Source: Erythrophleum ivorense
Lineage: Eukaryota > Streptophyta > Magnoliopsida > Fabales > Fabaceae
NCBI GenBank assembly: GCA_026724425.1
Contig: JAIUCV010000655.1
Span: 371,429 to 435,428 of the forward strand
Length of the DNA stretch: 64,000 nucleotides
Direction of reading: 5' to 3'
Shown here: positions 23,299 through 35,829 of the stretch, piece after piece
Layout of the letters: each line of letters begins with the position of its first letter
Position numbering within the stretch: the stretch's first letter is position 1
The notes under the pieces: model-generated
Told to the model about the DNA's origin: nothing
The model's database searches: none
The model's input: only the letters and a program-made list of their open reading frames with translations
Position numbers and translations under genes: made by a program

Positions 23299-25673
23299 CT
23301 AGGACTTTCCAGCTTTGGCCGGCTGACAAAAAAGATGCATGAGATGTCCCATATACACAAACATTCAAAATCGTATAAAAAAACTACAACAGCTTATTGA
23401 TAATATATACCTTCTTAAGATTCATCTTAGATGAACCAGTTCCTGATCCTCTATCAATCGGTTTAATTATCTTGAAGGAACATACAAGAGATTCATCAAC
23501 GCTCAACAATGCACCGGCATTATCGAACTCACCACCATAGTTTGGAGCAGAAAATATTGTGACTAATCTTCGTTTAGCAAAAAACTCATATCCATCCTCC
23601 ACCACCTATAAGATATATTTTGTAGAGTATTAAGAGAACCAAATCAGGATTATTTGGATGAAGTAAAGAAGGTGATGAACGCAACAAACTGATTTTAGTG
23701 ATGCTAAATGTCCTGATTATCTTTGGAATTAACATAAGAATTGCTTCAGTCAAAAGTCTCTCAATTGTAAATGAACTAATTCCACAAAAGGGTTAGAACC
23801 TGCTGGTGGAGCTTGTTGAATATTATGATAAAATAGAACAATAAAACTAACCATAAGACTAAAATATACACTCACGGTCAGGAACATGTTCAATTAGCTC
23901 ATAAGAAGAGAGGGCTTCACCTGATGACCCCGGCAAATGAGATCGAGGTCATTTTTATTCAAAAACTGCGTAACTGCATCAGGACCAAAATTACTTGAAA
24001 TACCTCGGTCGCTCTCTGCCCAGCCATTAATATTAGAATCAGGATCAGACCAAAGCAGATCACATAGGAGACCATTATCCGGAACATCAGTAGGCCTCGA
24101 AATTTCCCTTATCTGATCCAAATTTTGTAATTCTGGAGAGAGGCCCCCATGCATACAAAGTATTTTGTCATCAATCAGCGCAGCTACTGGCAAACAGTTA
24201 AAGCAGTCAGTAAATATCTTCCATAGCCTAACATTGAACCTCCTTTTACATTCATCGTAAAAACCATATATCCGATTTATCTTTGCATCTTCATGGTTTC
24301 CTCTCAACAGATAAATTTTGTCAGGATATCTTATTTTGTAGGCCAAAAGCAAACATATTGTCTCCAAACTTTGCTTTCCTCTGTCTACATAATCCCCCAG
24401 AAACAGATAGTTTGCAGCAGGAGGGTAGCCACCATATTCAAAAAGCCTCAGCAAGTCTTGGTACTGCCCATGTATATCACCTGCAAGAGCATTGCAATAT
24501 TAGAAACAAGGGAATATGGTGAAAGGCATTAAACAACCCCAACTGCAGAATTTTCTGCACTAGAATTCAAATTATATCACGTGGTTCATATAAATGTGCC
24601 ATAATGTCTGTAATCCCTTTCTCCGAAGTATTGCAAATGCAGAAATGCTCCAAGTTTTAAAATATGACTGATGAAATGAAGAGTAGACCCTAGCAGGACA
24701 TCATCCCATAGCAATGAAACTAGAAACACGTTGAACTTCATTTCTTTCTGTTTTCCCTTTTAATATTTATTGAAGAACCAAGCATTAGCAAGGTGTTCTG
24801 TACTTGTTGGTTTACCGGCGTCCTAAAAGCTTAATTTTCTGTTTTCCAAGCTTTTAGGGATTTCTTTCACGACCTTTTTTTTTTCAGGAAAAAAAAATGT
24901 CATATTCTGTAGCTTGATAACAAATATATTTTTGCACAGAATTAGAACACCTTGCTCCGACCAAGCGAAAAAAACCAAGTCTTGCTCCACCATATCAAAA
25001 TTCACATGATTTTGGGAACTTTGCATGATAATGTACGTTACTGTATGTATATGGGCCTTATGCCAATCAAGTATGACAAAAGAAGCAAGTTTCCGAGGTT
25101 CAGCAATGAAATTCCGCAACCATGAATTTACGTCACATCGCTCTGAAACCTATATCGAAAGTAAATGCCCTACCTCCCCAAAATTCAATCACATTAACAC
25201 GCAGACAATTCATTTAACAGCGTAGTATTGTTCTTTAATGGAGCTTTTAACCCACGCATACGGCAATTTTCTCAAGATCTCTTTGAGAAAGTATGAGAAG
25301 GGCAAAGAGGAAAAGGGGGCCAAAAAAAAAAGCCCATTTTCTCAAGATAAAAATTTCAAGCCAAATTGTTTAGGCATGAGCATGACAAACCAGTCATCTG
25401 ATTAATTCCAGGGTTGAATATGATGTGAAATTGTAGTTAGAGGAGAAGAAAAAGGAAGGAGAGGATGAAAATCGGACCGCCGATGTGGATAGGAGCATGG
25501 AGCTCGAGGAGAATGGGCTGAGAGAGGAAGATTTGGCGAGCGTTGACGGAGAGTTGGCGGATCTCCGACTCAGAGAGCTGGACTTGTTTTCCTTCTTTGC
25601 CTTCGAGTAGCCTGCGTATGATATCATCCAGTACGGCCTTGTCCATCATTCCCTCCATTGTCATCGTCATCAT
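23299..25673 (-). CDS. TOPP8: serine/threonine protein phosphatase PP1 catalytic subunit (TOPP8 type)
   Basis: Type-1 phosphatase catalytic subunit, acting with regulatory subunits in nucleus and cytoplasm. Four coding exons on the minus strand: 25673-25478, 24480-23921, 23605-23411 and 23322-23299; total 324 residues, the length I expect for Arabidopsis TOPP8. Metal-site motifs are present: GDIHG (66-70), GDYVDRG (94-100), RGNHE (125-129), LICRGHQ and SAPNYGGEFDN. The text HEDAKINRIYGFYDEC, in place of the more usual HECASINR, together with the N-terminus MEGMMDKAVLDDIIRRLLEG, points to the TOPP8/TOPP9 branch. The last exon, only 24 bases (PAKAGKS then stop), is inferred from a CAG acceptor and the family's basic tail. 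Oddities: the residue before GDIHG is Gly (IGGDIHG, usually ICGDIHG) and the usual RQLC is RQLS. Start chosen at the first of several clustered in-frame ATGs (25673); MEGMMDK would begin at 25658. Confidence 0.93.
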
Positions 25674-25689
25674 CTTCTTCTTGATCAAT

Positions 25690-28490
25690 CCACCACCTTG
25701 GGAGGAGATAGATGAATAGTGAAATTGCGGAAACGGATGGAAAGGTCAAATAAATTGACCCCAAAAGTTGAGAAGGAAGAAGATAAATAAAGAAAATAGA
25801 GGGTCAGCCAACAGAACCAGAGGAGGCTATACAAATTATAGGAATGGATAGATGGACAAGATGTCCAACTGTGAGAAAGAGAGAAATGAATCGGATGTGG
25901 TTGAATGGGAGTAATGTGAAAATGTAATGCAATGCAAATGAAATGAACAATGGGTCCTTGTCACTTACGGAATATATGATATGGTTGGACTGCCACTTTT
26001 TGTTTTTCGTTTGTCAATTCCTAACTTTCAAATTCTGATTTTTCTTTTTCTTTCTTCGTAATTCTAAAACTGTCTGCCAAAAAGACTCAAATCTAATTAC
26101 CAGAAAGTTGAATCCTTCAAAGGCGGGGGACTTAAATGGCGTGTAAGAATATCGGGGGCGTGCTAACGTGGAAAGATGTGATTGGTGCCAAAAAATTGCA
26201 AATCAAAGGGGGACGATAAAATGAATGAATGATAAGAATAAATGAATAAATCACATAGATTTTTTTATATTTTTATTATTAAAATTTTTAATTAAAAATA
26301 ATAAATCTATAATTTTTTAATAAAAATATGATAAAATACACAATTTAATGAAAGAATTATATTATTGTACAAAATAATTATGCACCGGTAATATTTTAGT
26401 TAGATCATTATATATTTATTATATTTTATCTAAAAATTTTAATAATAAAATTATAAAAAATTAAATATAAAATTGTTCAAACAAAAAATACTTTCAAGGT
26501 GAGCACGAGATAAGGTGTATGAACTTCAAATTCTTTGTGATAAAATTTGAGAAAAAAATCCTTCATTCAAATATGTCTGAGATAATAACAAGCCTTTTCT
26601 TTGGGTGATAATAGACTTTAAGCATTTTATGCTTCAAGAATTTTCTCAAACTATCATAAATCCTTTTAATCTCTATAATATATGACATCATAGTACTCAA
26701 AACTTAGAATTATTGGATTAATATTTTTTTATGCACGAGATTCTTATGAGAAGCAAGTGCAAATGATACTTATATTTTTGTATAACATTTAAGAACAAGA
26801 GATTTTAAAAAGAGAGGGAGTTTTTAGAAAAAATTCATGAGTGAGGGAACGCATTGAATATTTTTCAATTAAACCTTTAGTTGGATACAATAGTAAGGTC
26901 CTTTAAAGTAACAATAAACTTTTTATAAAACCACATAATAAACATGTGACAAAATCTTTTTCAAACACATAGGATGATAATACAAATTTTTAGTATAATA
27001 ATATTTCTTGTGATAAATATAAAGGGACAACTTGTGACCAATAGTCACAAATAAGAGATATCTCATCCTTACGTTATTGATTCGTGTGAAAAAAAAAGAT
27101 TCAGACAATCATTTGCATTAAAATTTTCATCGGATGAAGGCATGTCTTTTCCATAGAGCTTCATAAGCCACGACTAAACTTTATGCTCATTATAAGGGGT
27201 TTAAAAGTCCTACATAGGAATATTTTATATGGGTTTTTATTGAAGTTCGAACCCTAAGTATAGATAATTGCATGAGACAGATCGTTTGGAATAGCCTTTT
27301 CTGACATTTTGGATTTCCTTGGTAAAAAATCTTTTAAATAGGACCCTAGAGATGTGCAAAAGACATTTTTTTGCATGAATGGAATAATTATTTAAATAGC
27401 ATAAGAACATCTTTGAATTTTTAAGGATTTTTATCTTATCGGATCGGAAATCAATAAAAGTATACCATTTATAGACATGACTATAAGTAAATAAGTGTCT
27501 TGAAACATTTTGTCAATAAAGTTTGTGGATGATGAAAATAAAGGAAGTTATTTGTTTTTCCATTGGGAATTCTCATAGGTGACCTTGATGAGTAATTTTT
27601 TTGAGTTTGTTATACCACTGAGTAAGAAAGGAATACCATCTAAAGGGTCCACAAATTTAAATCTTGATTATTTTCATCCCAAAGATGAATCTAGATTACT
27701 AGAGGCAAAAACTCAATTATTGCACAATAAAATATAGTTAAACTTTGTAAGTACCATAAAGCTTCTTTTGTCACCAAAGTTTTCATCATTAAAAAAAAAA
27801 AAAAAGAGTATGAAAGGAGCGTCTAGATTAAAATAAAAAAGGGTAGATTAGTAGGGTGGAGTTTTTAAGGTAAAGGTAAAAATAATAGAACATACTCTTT
27901 TTGGCCAAAGACTTAACTTCTGAAGGTTTTGTCAAACATTGAGAGAAAGTCTTCTTTGATTTTGTTTTAATATAAATTATTATTAAATACTTTTTTTAAA
28001 AAAATAATAATATCAAATTAGACCAAACCAAACTAAATAAGATAATTTTTCAAATCGGGTTTAATCAATTTGTTTTGGCATGACCTAGTCTGACTTAATA
28101 TCAGCAGATGAAACCGAATTGGCTGGCTCAAGCGTCCACCCCCGATCTGAGGGAAGAGCGGCAACGATGGTGTAAGAAAAAAGGAAAAGTAATTTGTGGC
28201 ATTTTCAACTTTCAACTTTGAGAAAACCGCGTCCTCTAAAAAACAGGAGCAATGGCCCTAGTTGCTTGTCATGTTCCCCGACAACTTTCTTCTTTCTGCT
28301 TTTCCTTTTTCTTTCATTTGTTTATATTTTGAAGTAATTAATCACAGCTGAACACGTGGTGAGTAGTCCAGAACGATGCAAGCGGTTAAATTCATAGATT
28401 TTTTTTCCCTTAAGGATCAAACATTTATTCTTGCAACGTATATCTTTAATTTTAATTACATTGAAGACAAATATTAGGATTATGCAGTCT
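25690..28490. other. intergenic, no gene recognised
   Basis: 25690-25960 is the promoter and leader side of the PP1 gene. 26240-26480 is A/T-rich and MITE-like. 26480-27900 has ordinary complexity but many stops in every frame, and I recognised no transposon or gene motif; it may be an old decayed element. 28060-28200 is the near flank before the MCTS1 promoter. Confidence 0.5.
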
Positions 28491-28497
28491 CTTTCAT

Positions 28498-28689
28498 TGG
28501 GCCCAGATCCAGAATGCTCTCAATTTTAAAAGCCCATAAAAGGCAACAAAAACGGCATCAAGACCGAATTGTTTAAAAATGGGCCTAGACCCAAAAACGG
28601 GGCCTTCATCCAGAAGGCTGTTAATACTGAAAGCCTAATAAAGCCGACAAAAATCTAATCCAAGACCAAATTGTTCTGAGAGGCCCAAT
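28498..28689 (+). promoter_or_regulatory. MCTS1 promoter with tandemly duplicated site II block
   Basis: Two imperfect copies of a block of about 90 bases (28499-28588 and 28599-28689) share the order GGGCC, ATCCAGAA, AAGCC, then AAGACC(g/a)AATTGTT. Site II motifs are at 28498-28503 (TGGGCC), 28580-28585 (TGGGCC) and 28682-28687 (GGCCCA). Such elements are bound by TCP factors in promoters of translation and growth genes, fitting the ribosome-associated gene that starts 214 bases downstream. Confidence 0.6.
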
Positions 28690-28902
28690 AAGCTGGCGGA
28701 ATGCCGCTTACTGACAACGCGGACTTTAGTACGCCTGTGAGATGAGGGAAGCGGATGCATCTTCGTTCAGTCACCACCATCTTCATTTCCTCTCTGGCTC
28801 AGACAATTGATCACTTGTACCTGAAACCCTCGATTTACTTTAGGACGTTTCTTCTGTCATTGGGAAAACGTCTGAGACCTCCGTCTCTGCTTCCTGGTAA
28901 AG

Positions 28903-30613
28903 ATGTTCAAAAAGTATGCTCTCTCTCTCCCTCTGCATATCTGCGCAATATTTGATTTTTTTTTTCTTCTTTTCTTTTTCCGGACGTTGTTTCAGTGATA
29001 CCTTGGGGGTATTTAGTCTAAATCACTCTGTGTTTTTATGTTCATCGAGTCTCCTAAGTTGTTGCCATGGGAGTGTAGCAGTGCGTTTGTCTGGTTTTAA
29101 AACAATTGGACCATGTCTAGTGAGTGCCAGTTTGCAATTCATTCTTTGGGAGGATTATATGGTATCAGAATCTTGAAATTTCTTGGGGAGGGAGTTTGTT
29201 TGCAAAAGGGATTGGGTAGCAAACTAAGGATATGAGCATAGTCCATGAGATCCCAATGTTCACCAGAAATTTCAAAGGATGTTTGAGGGGACTCATATTT
29301 GTTGTCCCTGTTCTCACCCCTACCCCTAACGGATATGCTATGCCCAAAGTCACAGTGGACTAGTTTGTCCACAAGATTTTTGAATTTGATGCTCCATTTG
29401 ACGGGCATGATGCCTACTGTTTATTATAAATAATTCTTCCACAAACTACTCCGTAACTAAATATTTACATATGTAACCATTCAGATTCTCATCAGAGGAT
29501 GTGTCTGCACAAAACCAAGTGAAGGCGTCTGTTCAACGAAAAATACGACAAAGTATTGCAGAAGAGGTGCTGTTGCTTTTGGCTGTAGTCATTTTTAACC
29601 CTGACCGCATAAATTTGAAAATACGCATTTGCTCTATTATGGGTATGATTATTTTTTTGGCATGTGATCTAACCCTCACTCTTCTGCAGTACCCAGGACT
29701 TGAACCAGTGTTAGATGATATACTTCCAAAGAAATCCCCTCTTATAGTTGCTAAATGGTTTGTGATTATGTTACTTATTCTTTCTGTATTTTCCTTAGTC
29801 TACTTTTCCCCGCATCACTGCTCTTATGGTTGCTAACTAATTGCTTTTTGCCTTGTTCTTGTAGTCAGAACCATCTGAATCTGGTCCTAGTGAACAATGT
29901 GCCTTTGTTTTTCAGTGTCCGAGATGGACCATACATGCCCACTTTGCGACTGCTCCATCAATGTAAAGTCTAACTTTCTTTACAATTTTAACTTGTAAAA
30001 ATGCTATTTCTTTGGGTAAGAGGTACTCTTTAATACACACGTGCTTGAACTAAACTAGAATTCATAACTCTTCCAGAAACTGGTATACTGACTGAGCTTA
30101 AATGAAAATGGCAATTGGTTGGTTTCTCCAACTATACATTTACATACCAAAGGCTGTGAAATGAAGCAACTTCTGACTGATGACCGCCATGACTCGTGCA
30201 ACTGATCTAGGTTGAAAGGTGGGTTTAAGTTCTAGTCTGGTCAGAAGGCAGGAGTGACCATTGATTTGGTAACATGGGGCGTTGTGTTCTTGCAGGATGT
30301 AGGAGTTTCCCAGACTAACCCTTGTTAAGACTTAAGAGTCTTATTGTGTGGTAGGATATAGTATTTAGGTCTGCTAGTTTAGTCGGTTATCCTGACCAAG
30401 AGAGAAGTGAATTCTGGAAATATCATATGGTTCCATGGTTGATTAGATTTAGATGTTTCCTTCTTAGATTCCTCTGTTCTCTTTATAAAGTTTTCCTACT
30501 ATTTGTATTCCACATGCCCTTCAGTCCTGTGATCATTTCTGTGGTCATTATAGCGTTTGAGGCTTTGAGCTAAAGTCTAGATAGAGAATAGAACATAAGG
30601 AAAAGGGTCTTTC

Positions 30614-30648
<35 letters not shown>

Positions 30649-32114
30649 TAGAGAGAGAGAGAGAGAGAGCAGGTGGATGTGGGGAGTGGAATAAAACCAT
30701 TTTTCTCTCGCTCTACCTAGCCTAACACGTCTATTCTCATATTCAAATGCAGGCAATGATTAGTAAATTTTTAGCAATCATTTGACTTTAAATGCTTCAA
30801 GCCTTCAACCAAAATATATAGGAAGTGATGAGGGGGACTATCTATACGCACAGATACGTTCTTCTTCTTCTTCTTCTTCTTATTTTTTATTGATTTACAG
30901 ATCCAAATATAATGAAGAAATTACAAGTAGACCGTGGTGCAATAAAATTTGTATTGGCGGGCGCCAACATAATGTGTCCTGGTCTCACATCTGCTGGGGG
31001 TGTTTTGGATGAGGAGGTGGATGCGGAAACCCCTGTGGTACTGCCTCAATGCCACTCTAGTTTGTTTTTATATTGTTATGCATAAATATTTTCTAGTGAT
31101 TATATGTTGACCTTTAGCACATTACTATTTATCTGATCTCAGGCAATCATGGCTGAAGGAAAGCAGCATGCTCTTGCTATTGGCTTTACGAAAATGTCAG
31201 CAAAAGACATGTGAGAAACTTTATCCTACTTTCTTTGGAGTGCACAGAAATGTTGGATGATATAAAGAGGAACTGTTTCTTCCACATAACTGTAGTCTCT
31301 ACTGGATGTTCCTTTATTTATTTATTTTTAATTTGGGGCTCTCTGCCGCCTACATTGACATTGGGGAACATTAAGAGAAAAATTTGATATAAATAAATTA
31401 TTTTGCTATGTCTTATTATCAAACAAGAAAACAGTATCTCAACCAGTGCAGTATGGAGTTAATTATTTTATAACATTGACGATTATGATAACTGTTAGAA
31501 TGTCACACAACTCTCCCGTAACCTGTAAGTGCCTTAGTGGCTCCGCGGCAGAAGTGATCTTGCTATGAAGTTAAAGCTTGAAGCTGGAATATGATCTTTG
31601 CTGTTACTGTAATACAATGTCGCATGTATTATGGTCTGCACTTTAGCACTTGGTTGTGAATAAAGAATAAAACTCCCAAGATGCAAATGCTGAAATAAAG
31701 AGAAGTTATTTCTTGTTCATAGTTTCATTTTTCTTGCTGATTCTCGTACTCAAGAAGTTGGATTACTTGTTTAATTTTCAGAAAATCAATTAACAAGGGA
31801 ATTGGGGTCGACAACTTACATTATCTCAATGATGGTCTTTGGAAGGTATTAACTGATTGCATACTTTCGTTTATATTATTATCTTTATCAAGTAATGGTC
31901 ATATTTATGTTCTTTGATGTAGCAATAAATATCTTGACATTTCTCTTGGTCTGAACTAATAAAATTGAGGTTTCTAATGCAAACATGTATGCCGTTTTGT
32001 TTTTGCTTTATGCATTCTCCACCTGTTCTTTTTGTGCTTGATAGTATCTTCTCTTTCGAATATAACACAGTTTTCTCTTTCTATATTAAATTGTAGATGG
32101 AGCGGCTTGATTGA
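28903..32114 (+). CDS. MCTS1/Tma20-type PUA domain protein (translation re-initiation/ribosome recycling)
   Basis: Orthologue of animal MCTS1 and yeast Tma20, which with the DENR partner binds the 40S subunit, helps remove tRNA after termination and promotes re-initiation. Eight coding exons: 28903-28913, 29485-29566, 29690-29757, 29865-29962, 30901-31037, 31143-31210, 31782-31845 and 32097-32114, all GT/AG and in phase, total 181 residues, the length I expect for the Arabidopsis orthologue. Landmarks: MFKKFSSEDVSAQNQVK, YPGLEPVLDDILPKKSPLIV, NHLNLVLVNNVPLFFSVRDG, then the PUA domain (about 92-170) with VDRGAIKFVLAGANIMCPGL, GKQHALAIGFTKMS, GIGVDNLHYLNDGLWKM and the end ERLD. The first coding exon holds only 11 bases and the last only 18. 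A pyrimidine (CTT)n repeat sits upstream of the exon 5 acceptor, and intron 1 holds a retroelement scrap. Confidence 0.95.
29150..29425 (+). mobile_element. possible retrotransposon scrap in MCTS1 intron 1
   Basis: At about 29158-29170 the intron reads TATGGTATCAGAATCTTG, close to a tRNA-iMet primer binding site. Further down, a plus-strand frame near 29378-29415 reads KIFEFDAPFDGHDAY, vaguely like the start of a retrotransposon gag. The stretch between has stops in all plus frames, and no LTR is visible. An open minus-strand frame (29139-29408) has no recognisable product. Confidence 0.3.
30616..30672. repeat. compound microsatellite (AT)n-(AC)n-(AG)n in MCTS1 intron 4
   Basis: Three adjoining dinucleotide runs inside the intron between exons 4 and 5. 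Likely polymorphic in length. Confidence 0.9.
30859..30881 (+). repeat. (CTT)n repeat upstream of an acceptor
   Basis: About seven CTT units end some 20 bases before the AG at 30899-30900 that starts MCTS1 exon 5. Together with the T-rich stretch after it, the repeat makes up much of the polypyrimidine tract. Confidence 0.85.
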
Positions 32115-32720
32115 AGATGTTTCAATGGCTATTGCAACGCCAAGTGTGTAACAATGTGATTTAATGCTCTGTTTAAACGAGGCTGCATTCATGTTTTCTG
32201 GACGTTGATCCAGGGCTAGGAATCATGCGCACATTTGTTGATTCCTTTTCTTTTCCCATGTAAACTGATAAAAAAAAAAGAGGAAAAAATGGGAGTTCTT
32301 TGCACAGATCTCTCTTTATGAGGAGGTACTTGTGTAGATCCATGTAGCTTGCTGAATATGTTTTTTATGTGCCCTGACAAATACAATGCCTTGGTGGTTT
32401 CCTATTAAATGTTACAACTTTGTACTTGGTTGAATTGAACCCATCTGAATATTGTCTTCCTTGCATGTGAAATACGTGACGTATGATGTGAAGTGCTGTT
32501 TGGATGGACGCATTCGCTGAATTTGTGAGAATTGCCAGAGGTCTGTAGTCTAAATTTATGTCCAGTCATGTAAAAAAGAAACTTAAACTAAGATTATGGT
32601 GATTTCGATCTCTTAAAAAATTATTTTTGATTAATAGGTTGATTTTGAGATTTTTACTTTACTAAAGAAAAAAGTCAAAGGATAATTTACTAATCAATTC
32701 AATGGTTAAAACAACCAATC

Positions 32721-32926
32721 TGGGGTTAAGATTTGTTTTATTTAAAAAATGTTTATTGTAAATATTTTGCTTATTCTTTGGGAAGTTAGGCAAGGCTTTA
32801 GATGAGATTTATTCCCTTCCAGATTTCTTCCCTATTCTTCTGCTTCTATTTCCATCATTCTTATTATATATGTACAATACCCTGAGTTAATAATACGATA
32901 CATTATTCGGCTCTCTCTTACCCACA
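32721..32926 (+). repeat. 5' LTR of the copia element
   Basis: Begins TGGGGTTAAG and ends CCCACA; matches 37324-37526 along its full length. The second pair of bases (TGGG against TGTG in the 3' copy) suggests one end has mutated. Confidence 0.92.
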
Positions 32927-33484
32927 TGGAATCAGAGCGTGATTTAGAAGGGACAAAGGGAGACAACGAAGCACTGTTGCAGTCGAACTCAACGAGAGAA
33001 AACATGAGTTCGAATCTCGAAGGATCTTCTGCGGTGAGCCAGAGCTAGACTGAATGTCAATCTTCATCCATTTATGGTCTTGAAGGGTCATCAATGGTGA
33101 TCGTCTCTGAAAAACTCAACGGGACGAATTACAGAGAATGGGCGTGGAGGTCACGGGAAGCTAAGCATGATCATTGAAGATGCGAAAGCTCCAGACCCAA
33201 CCAACCAACACGCTCTGTGACAATGGGAGATAGACAACTCGATGGTGTCTTCGTGGATTGTCAATGCCATGGTTCCACCTATCAAACAGACCTTCATGTT
33301 CTTGCCAACAACACGAGAAATCTGAGAAGGAATGCGACAATCATATTCTGACGGGGAGGATGTCTCACGCCTATATGAGATCAAAACCAAGTTATGGCAG
33401 ATAAAGCAGGGTGATTGAGATGTTATAGAGTATTGGGTGGAGATGGTAGCAGTATGGTAGGAACTTGACTTCCTTACTGAAGAA

Positions 33485-33880
33485 GTGTGGAGGTGTAAGG
33501 ATGATGCCGTAATGTATAATCAGAAGATTGAAAAAGAGAGAGTCTTTGAGTTCTTGGCAGGTCTGAACAAGAACCTCAATGATGTTAGAAGTAAAATTTT
33601 GAGCAGATTTCCTTTACCCACAACCAAGGAAGTGTTCTCTGAGGTAAGGAGAGAAGTTGCAAGACGGAAAGTCATGTTGAAAAAAGAACCAGTTGCAACA
33701 CCAATTCCAATACAGGAAGGGTCTGTAATGGCATTTAGAAACAATGAACCAAATCAAAAGGGTCAAAAGAAGTGGTGTGAACATTGTAAGAAAAGTGGTC
33801 ACACCAAAGAAACATGTTGGGATATCCATGGAAAACCACCCGATTGGAAGCCGCGAAAAGGGAAGGCACGAGGTTATTAA
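33485..33880 (+). pseudogene. copia gag remnant with zinc knuckle
   Basis: Open stretch of the capsid-type gag gene. It contains VFEFLAGLNKNLNDVRSKIL (capsid core) and a CX2CX4HX4C zinc knuckle (CEHC, GHTKETC) at about 33778-33819. The N-terminal half, about 33005-33480, is still recognisable (EKLNGTNYREW-like) but broken by stops. Nonfunctional as it stands. Confidence 0.85.
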
Positions 33881-34080
33881 ATCTCAAGTGATACTGAAAA
33901 ATTTGAAGAAAACCAAAAGTAAGGTGTCGACTAAAATATCTCACTAGGTAAATTACTTGAGTTGTTGAGTAACTTACAAACCTTTGGACAGCAGCAAAAT
34001 AAGATAGGTTCTGCTAATGCTACATTGAGAGGTAATTTCATTCAAGCTTTATAAACTTCATCAAATAAAAGGAGGTGGAT

Positions 34081-35071
34081 AGTTGATTCAGGAACTTCAG
34101 ATCACATGACAGATGACTCTCATCCATTTAATTTTTATTCTCCTTGCGCTAGTCATGAAAAGGTCAAAATTGCAGATGGTTCCTTAACTTCAATTGCAGG
34201 GAAGGGAAATATAAGAGTTACAAATTCTCTGAATTTAAATTCTGTTCTTCATGTTCCCCATTTAGAATGTAACTTACTGTCAATCAGTCAATTAACAAAA
34301 CAAGCAAATTGTAGTGCTCACTTTTTCCCTATTTATTGTATTTTTCAGGATCTGTCATTAGGGAAGATGATTGGCAGTGCTAAAGAGTGCAATGGAGTAT
34401 ACTACCTTGATGAAGATGAGGAGAGTAAATTTAATTCTACAAATTTATGCAATAATGTATCTATCCCTAGGAATGATGAACTACTGTTATGGCATAAAAG
34501 GATGAGTCATCCTAACTTTCAATATTGGTCTCGTTTGTTTCCTAAACTTTCCATGAATAAAAATTCTCATGTTCAGTGTGATGCTTGTGAATTTGCTAAG
34601 CACCAAAGAACTTCATTTAAAAGATCTAAATACAAACCTACTCTGCCTTTTTTCATTGTCCATAGTGATCTTTGGGGTCCATCACACATTACAAATCACA
34701 CAAACTCAAAATGGTTCATTACATTCATTGATGACCATACTCGTTTGTGTTGGGTATATCTGTTGAAAGATAAGTCTCCTTCCACATTCATCAATTTCTA
34801 TAATATGATCAACAACCAATTCAAAACCAGTATTCAAATCCTCCATACTGATAGTGGGACTGAATATTTCAATAAAAACCTCTATAGCTTCTTACAAGAA
34901 CATGGCATCCTTCATAAGAGCATATGTGTCAATAGTCCTCAACAGAATGGAATTACAGAAAGAAAAAATAAATACTTTCTTGAAGTTGCTAGGGCCATAA
35001 TATTTGCTAGTAATGTGCCGAAATTCTTTTGGGGGGATGTCGTTCTTACTGCTACTTACTTAATGAACTGA
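34081..35071 (+). pseudogene. copia protease and integrase remnant
   Basis: The protease active site reads WIVDSGTSDHMT at about 34078-34113. The GAG-pre-integrase zinc finger follows (LLLWHKRMSHPN and CDACEFAKHQR, 34480-34610). The DDE triad is present: Asp in HSDLWGP, Asp in HTDSGTEYF and Glu in PQQNGITERKN (about 34660, 34850, 34955). The frame stops at 35071 with the integrase C-terminus lost or shifted. Confidence 0.9.
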
Positions 35072-35829
35072 ATGCCCAGTCGTATCATTTCCTTTAAATC
35101 TCCACTTGGAAAACTCTAAGAAATCCATACCATATCACACCTTAAAACTAACCTTTCTTTAAAAGTTTTTGGGTGCTCATCATTTGTTCACAGTCATTCA
35201 CACAATAAACTTGATCTTAGATCTGTTAAATGTTTATTCCTTAGCTATTCTGCAACTCAAAAGGGTTACAAATGCTATCACCTTCAAACCAGAAAAATGT
35301 TTGTCAGTAATGATGTCACTTTCGCTGAAGGAGAACCATTCTTCCTCAAGTCTTCGATTCAGGGGGAGTATTGGAGTGAAGTTGATAATGAATCTGAATC
35401 TCAGCCTTTTGAACCTATTTCTCGTATTTTTGAATATGTACCTGCACCTATTGAACCAGAACATAATACTTTTATGCCACAAACAGAAGTGAATTCTGAT
35501 AGAGGGAGAGATACATATAACAATTTACAAAATAAAGAGTTAAATGTTTACTCTCTGAAGAAAAAGTGAGGTAGTGCACTTTCTACACCTGAAGCAGTAC
35601 CAAATTCTGAACCTATACAGGATCTTGAAGTAGAAGAAAATGATGTTTCTAAACAGGGACAGGTGATTGATGATTTAGACATTCCCATTGCCTTGAGGAA
35701 GAAAACCAGATTGTGCACAATGCATCCAATAGAAAAATTAGTGTTTTATGAAGCTTTATCTCCTCGTTATCATGCCTTTTATTGCAGATTTGGATAGAAT
35801 TCAAATTCCTAATAATATCTAGGATGCCC

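Noticed and set aside
26480..27900. An LTR retrotransposon in this stop-rich stretch
   Set aside because: No LTR pair, primer site or polymerase motif could be found, so it is left as unassigned spacer.
34106..35071. Longest uninterrupted frame in the window (321 codons) as a host gene
   Set aside because: It has copia integrase motifs and lies inside an element with two LTRs, so it is transposon sequence.
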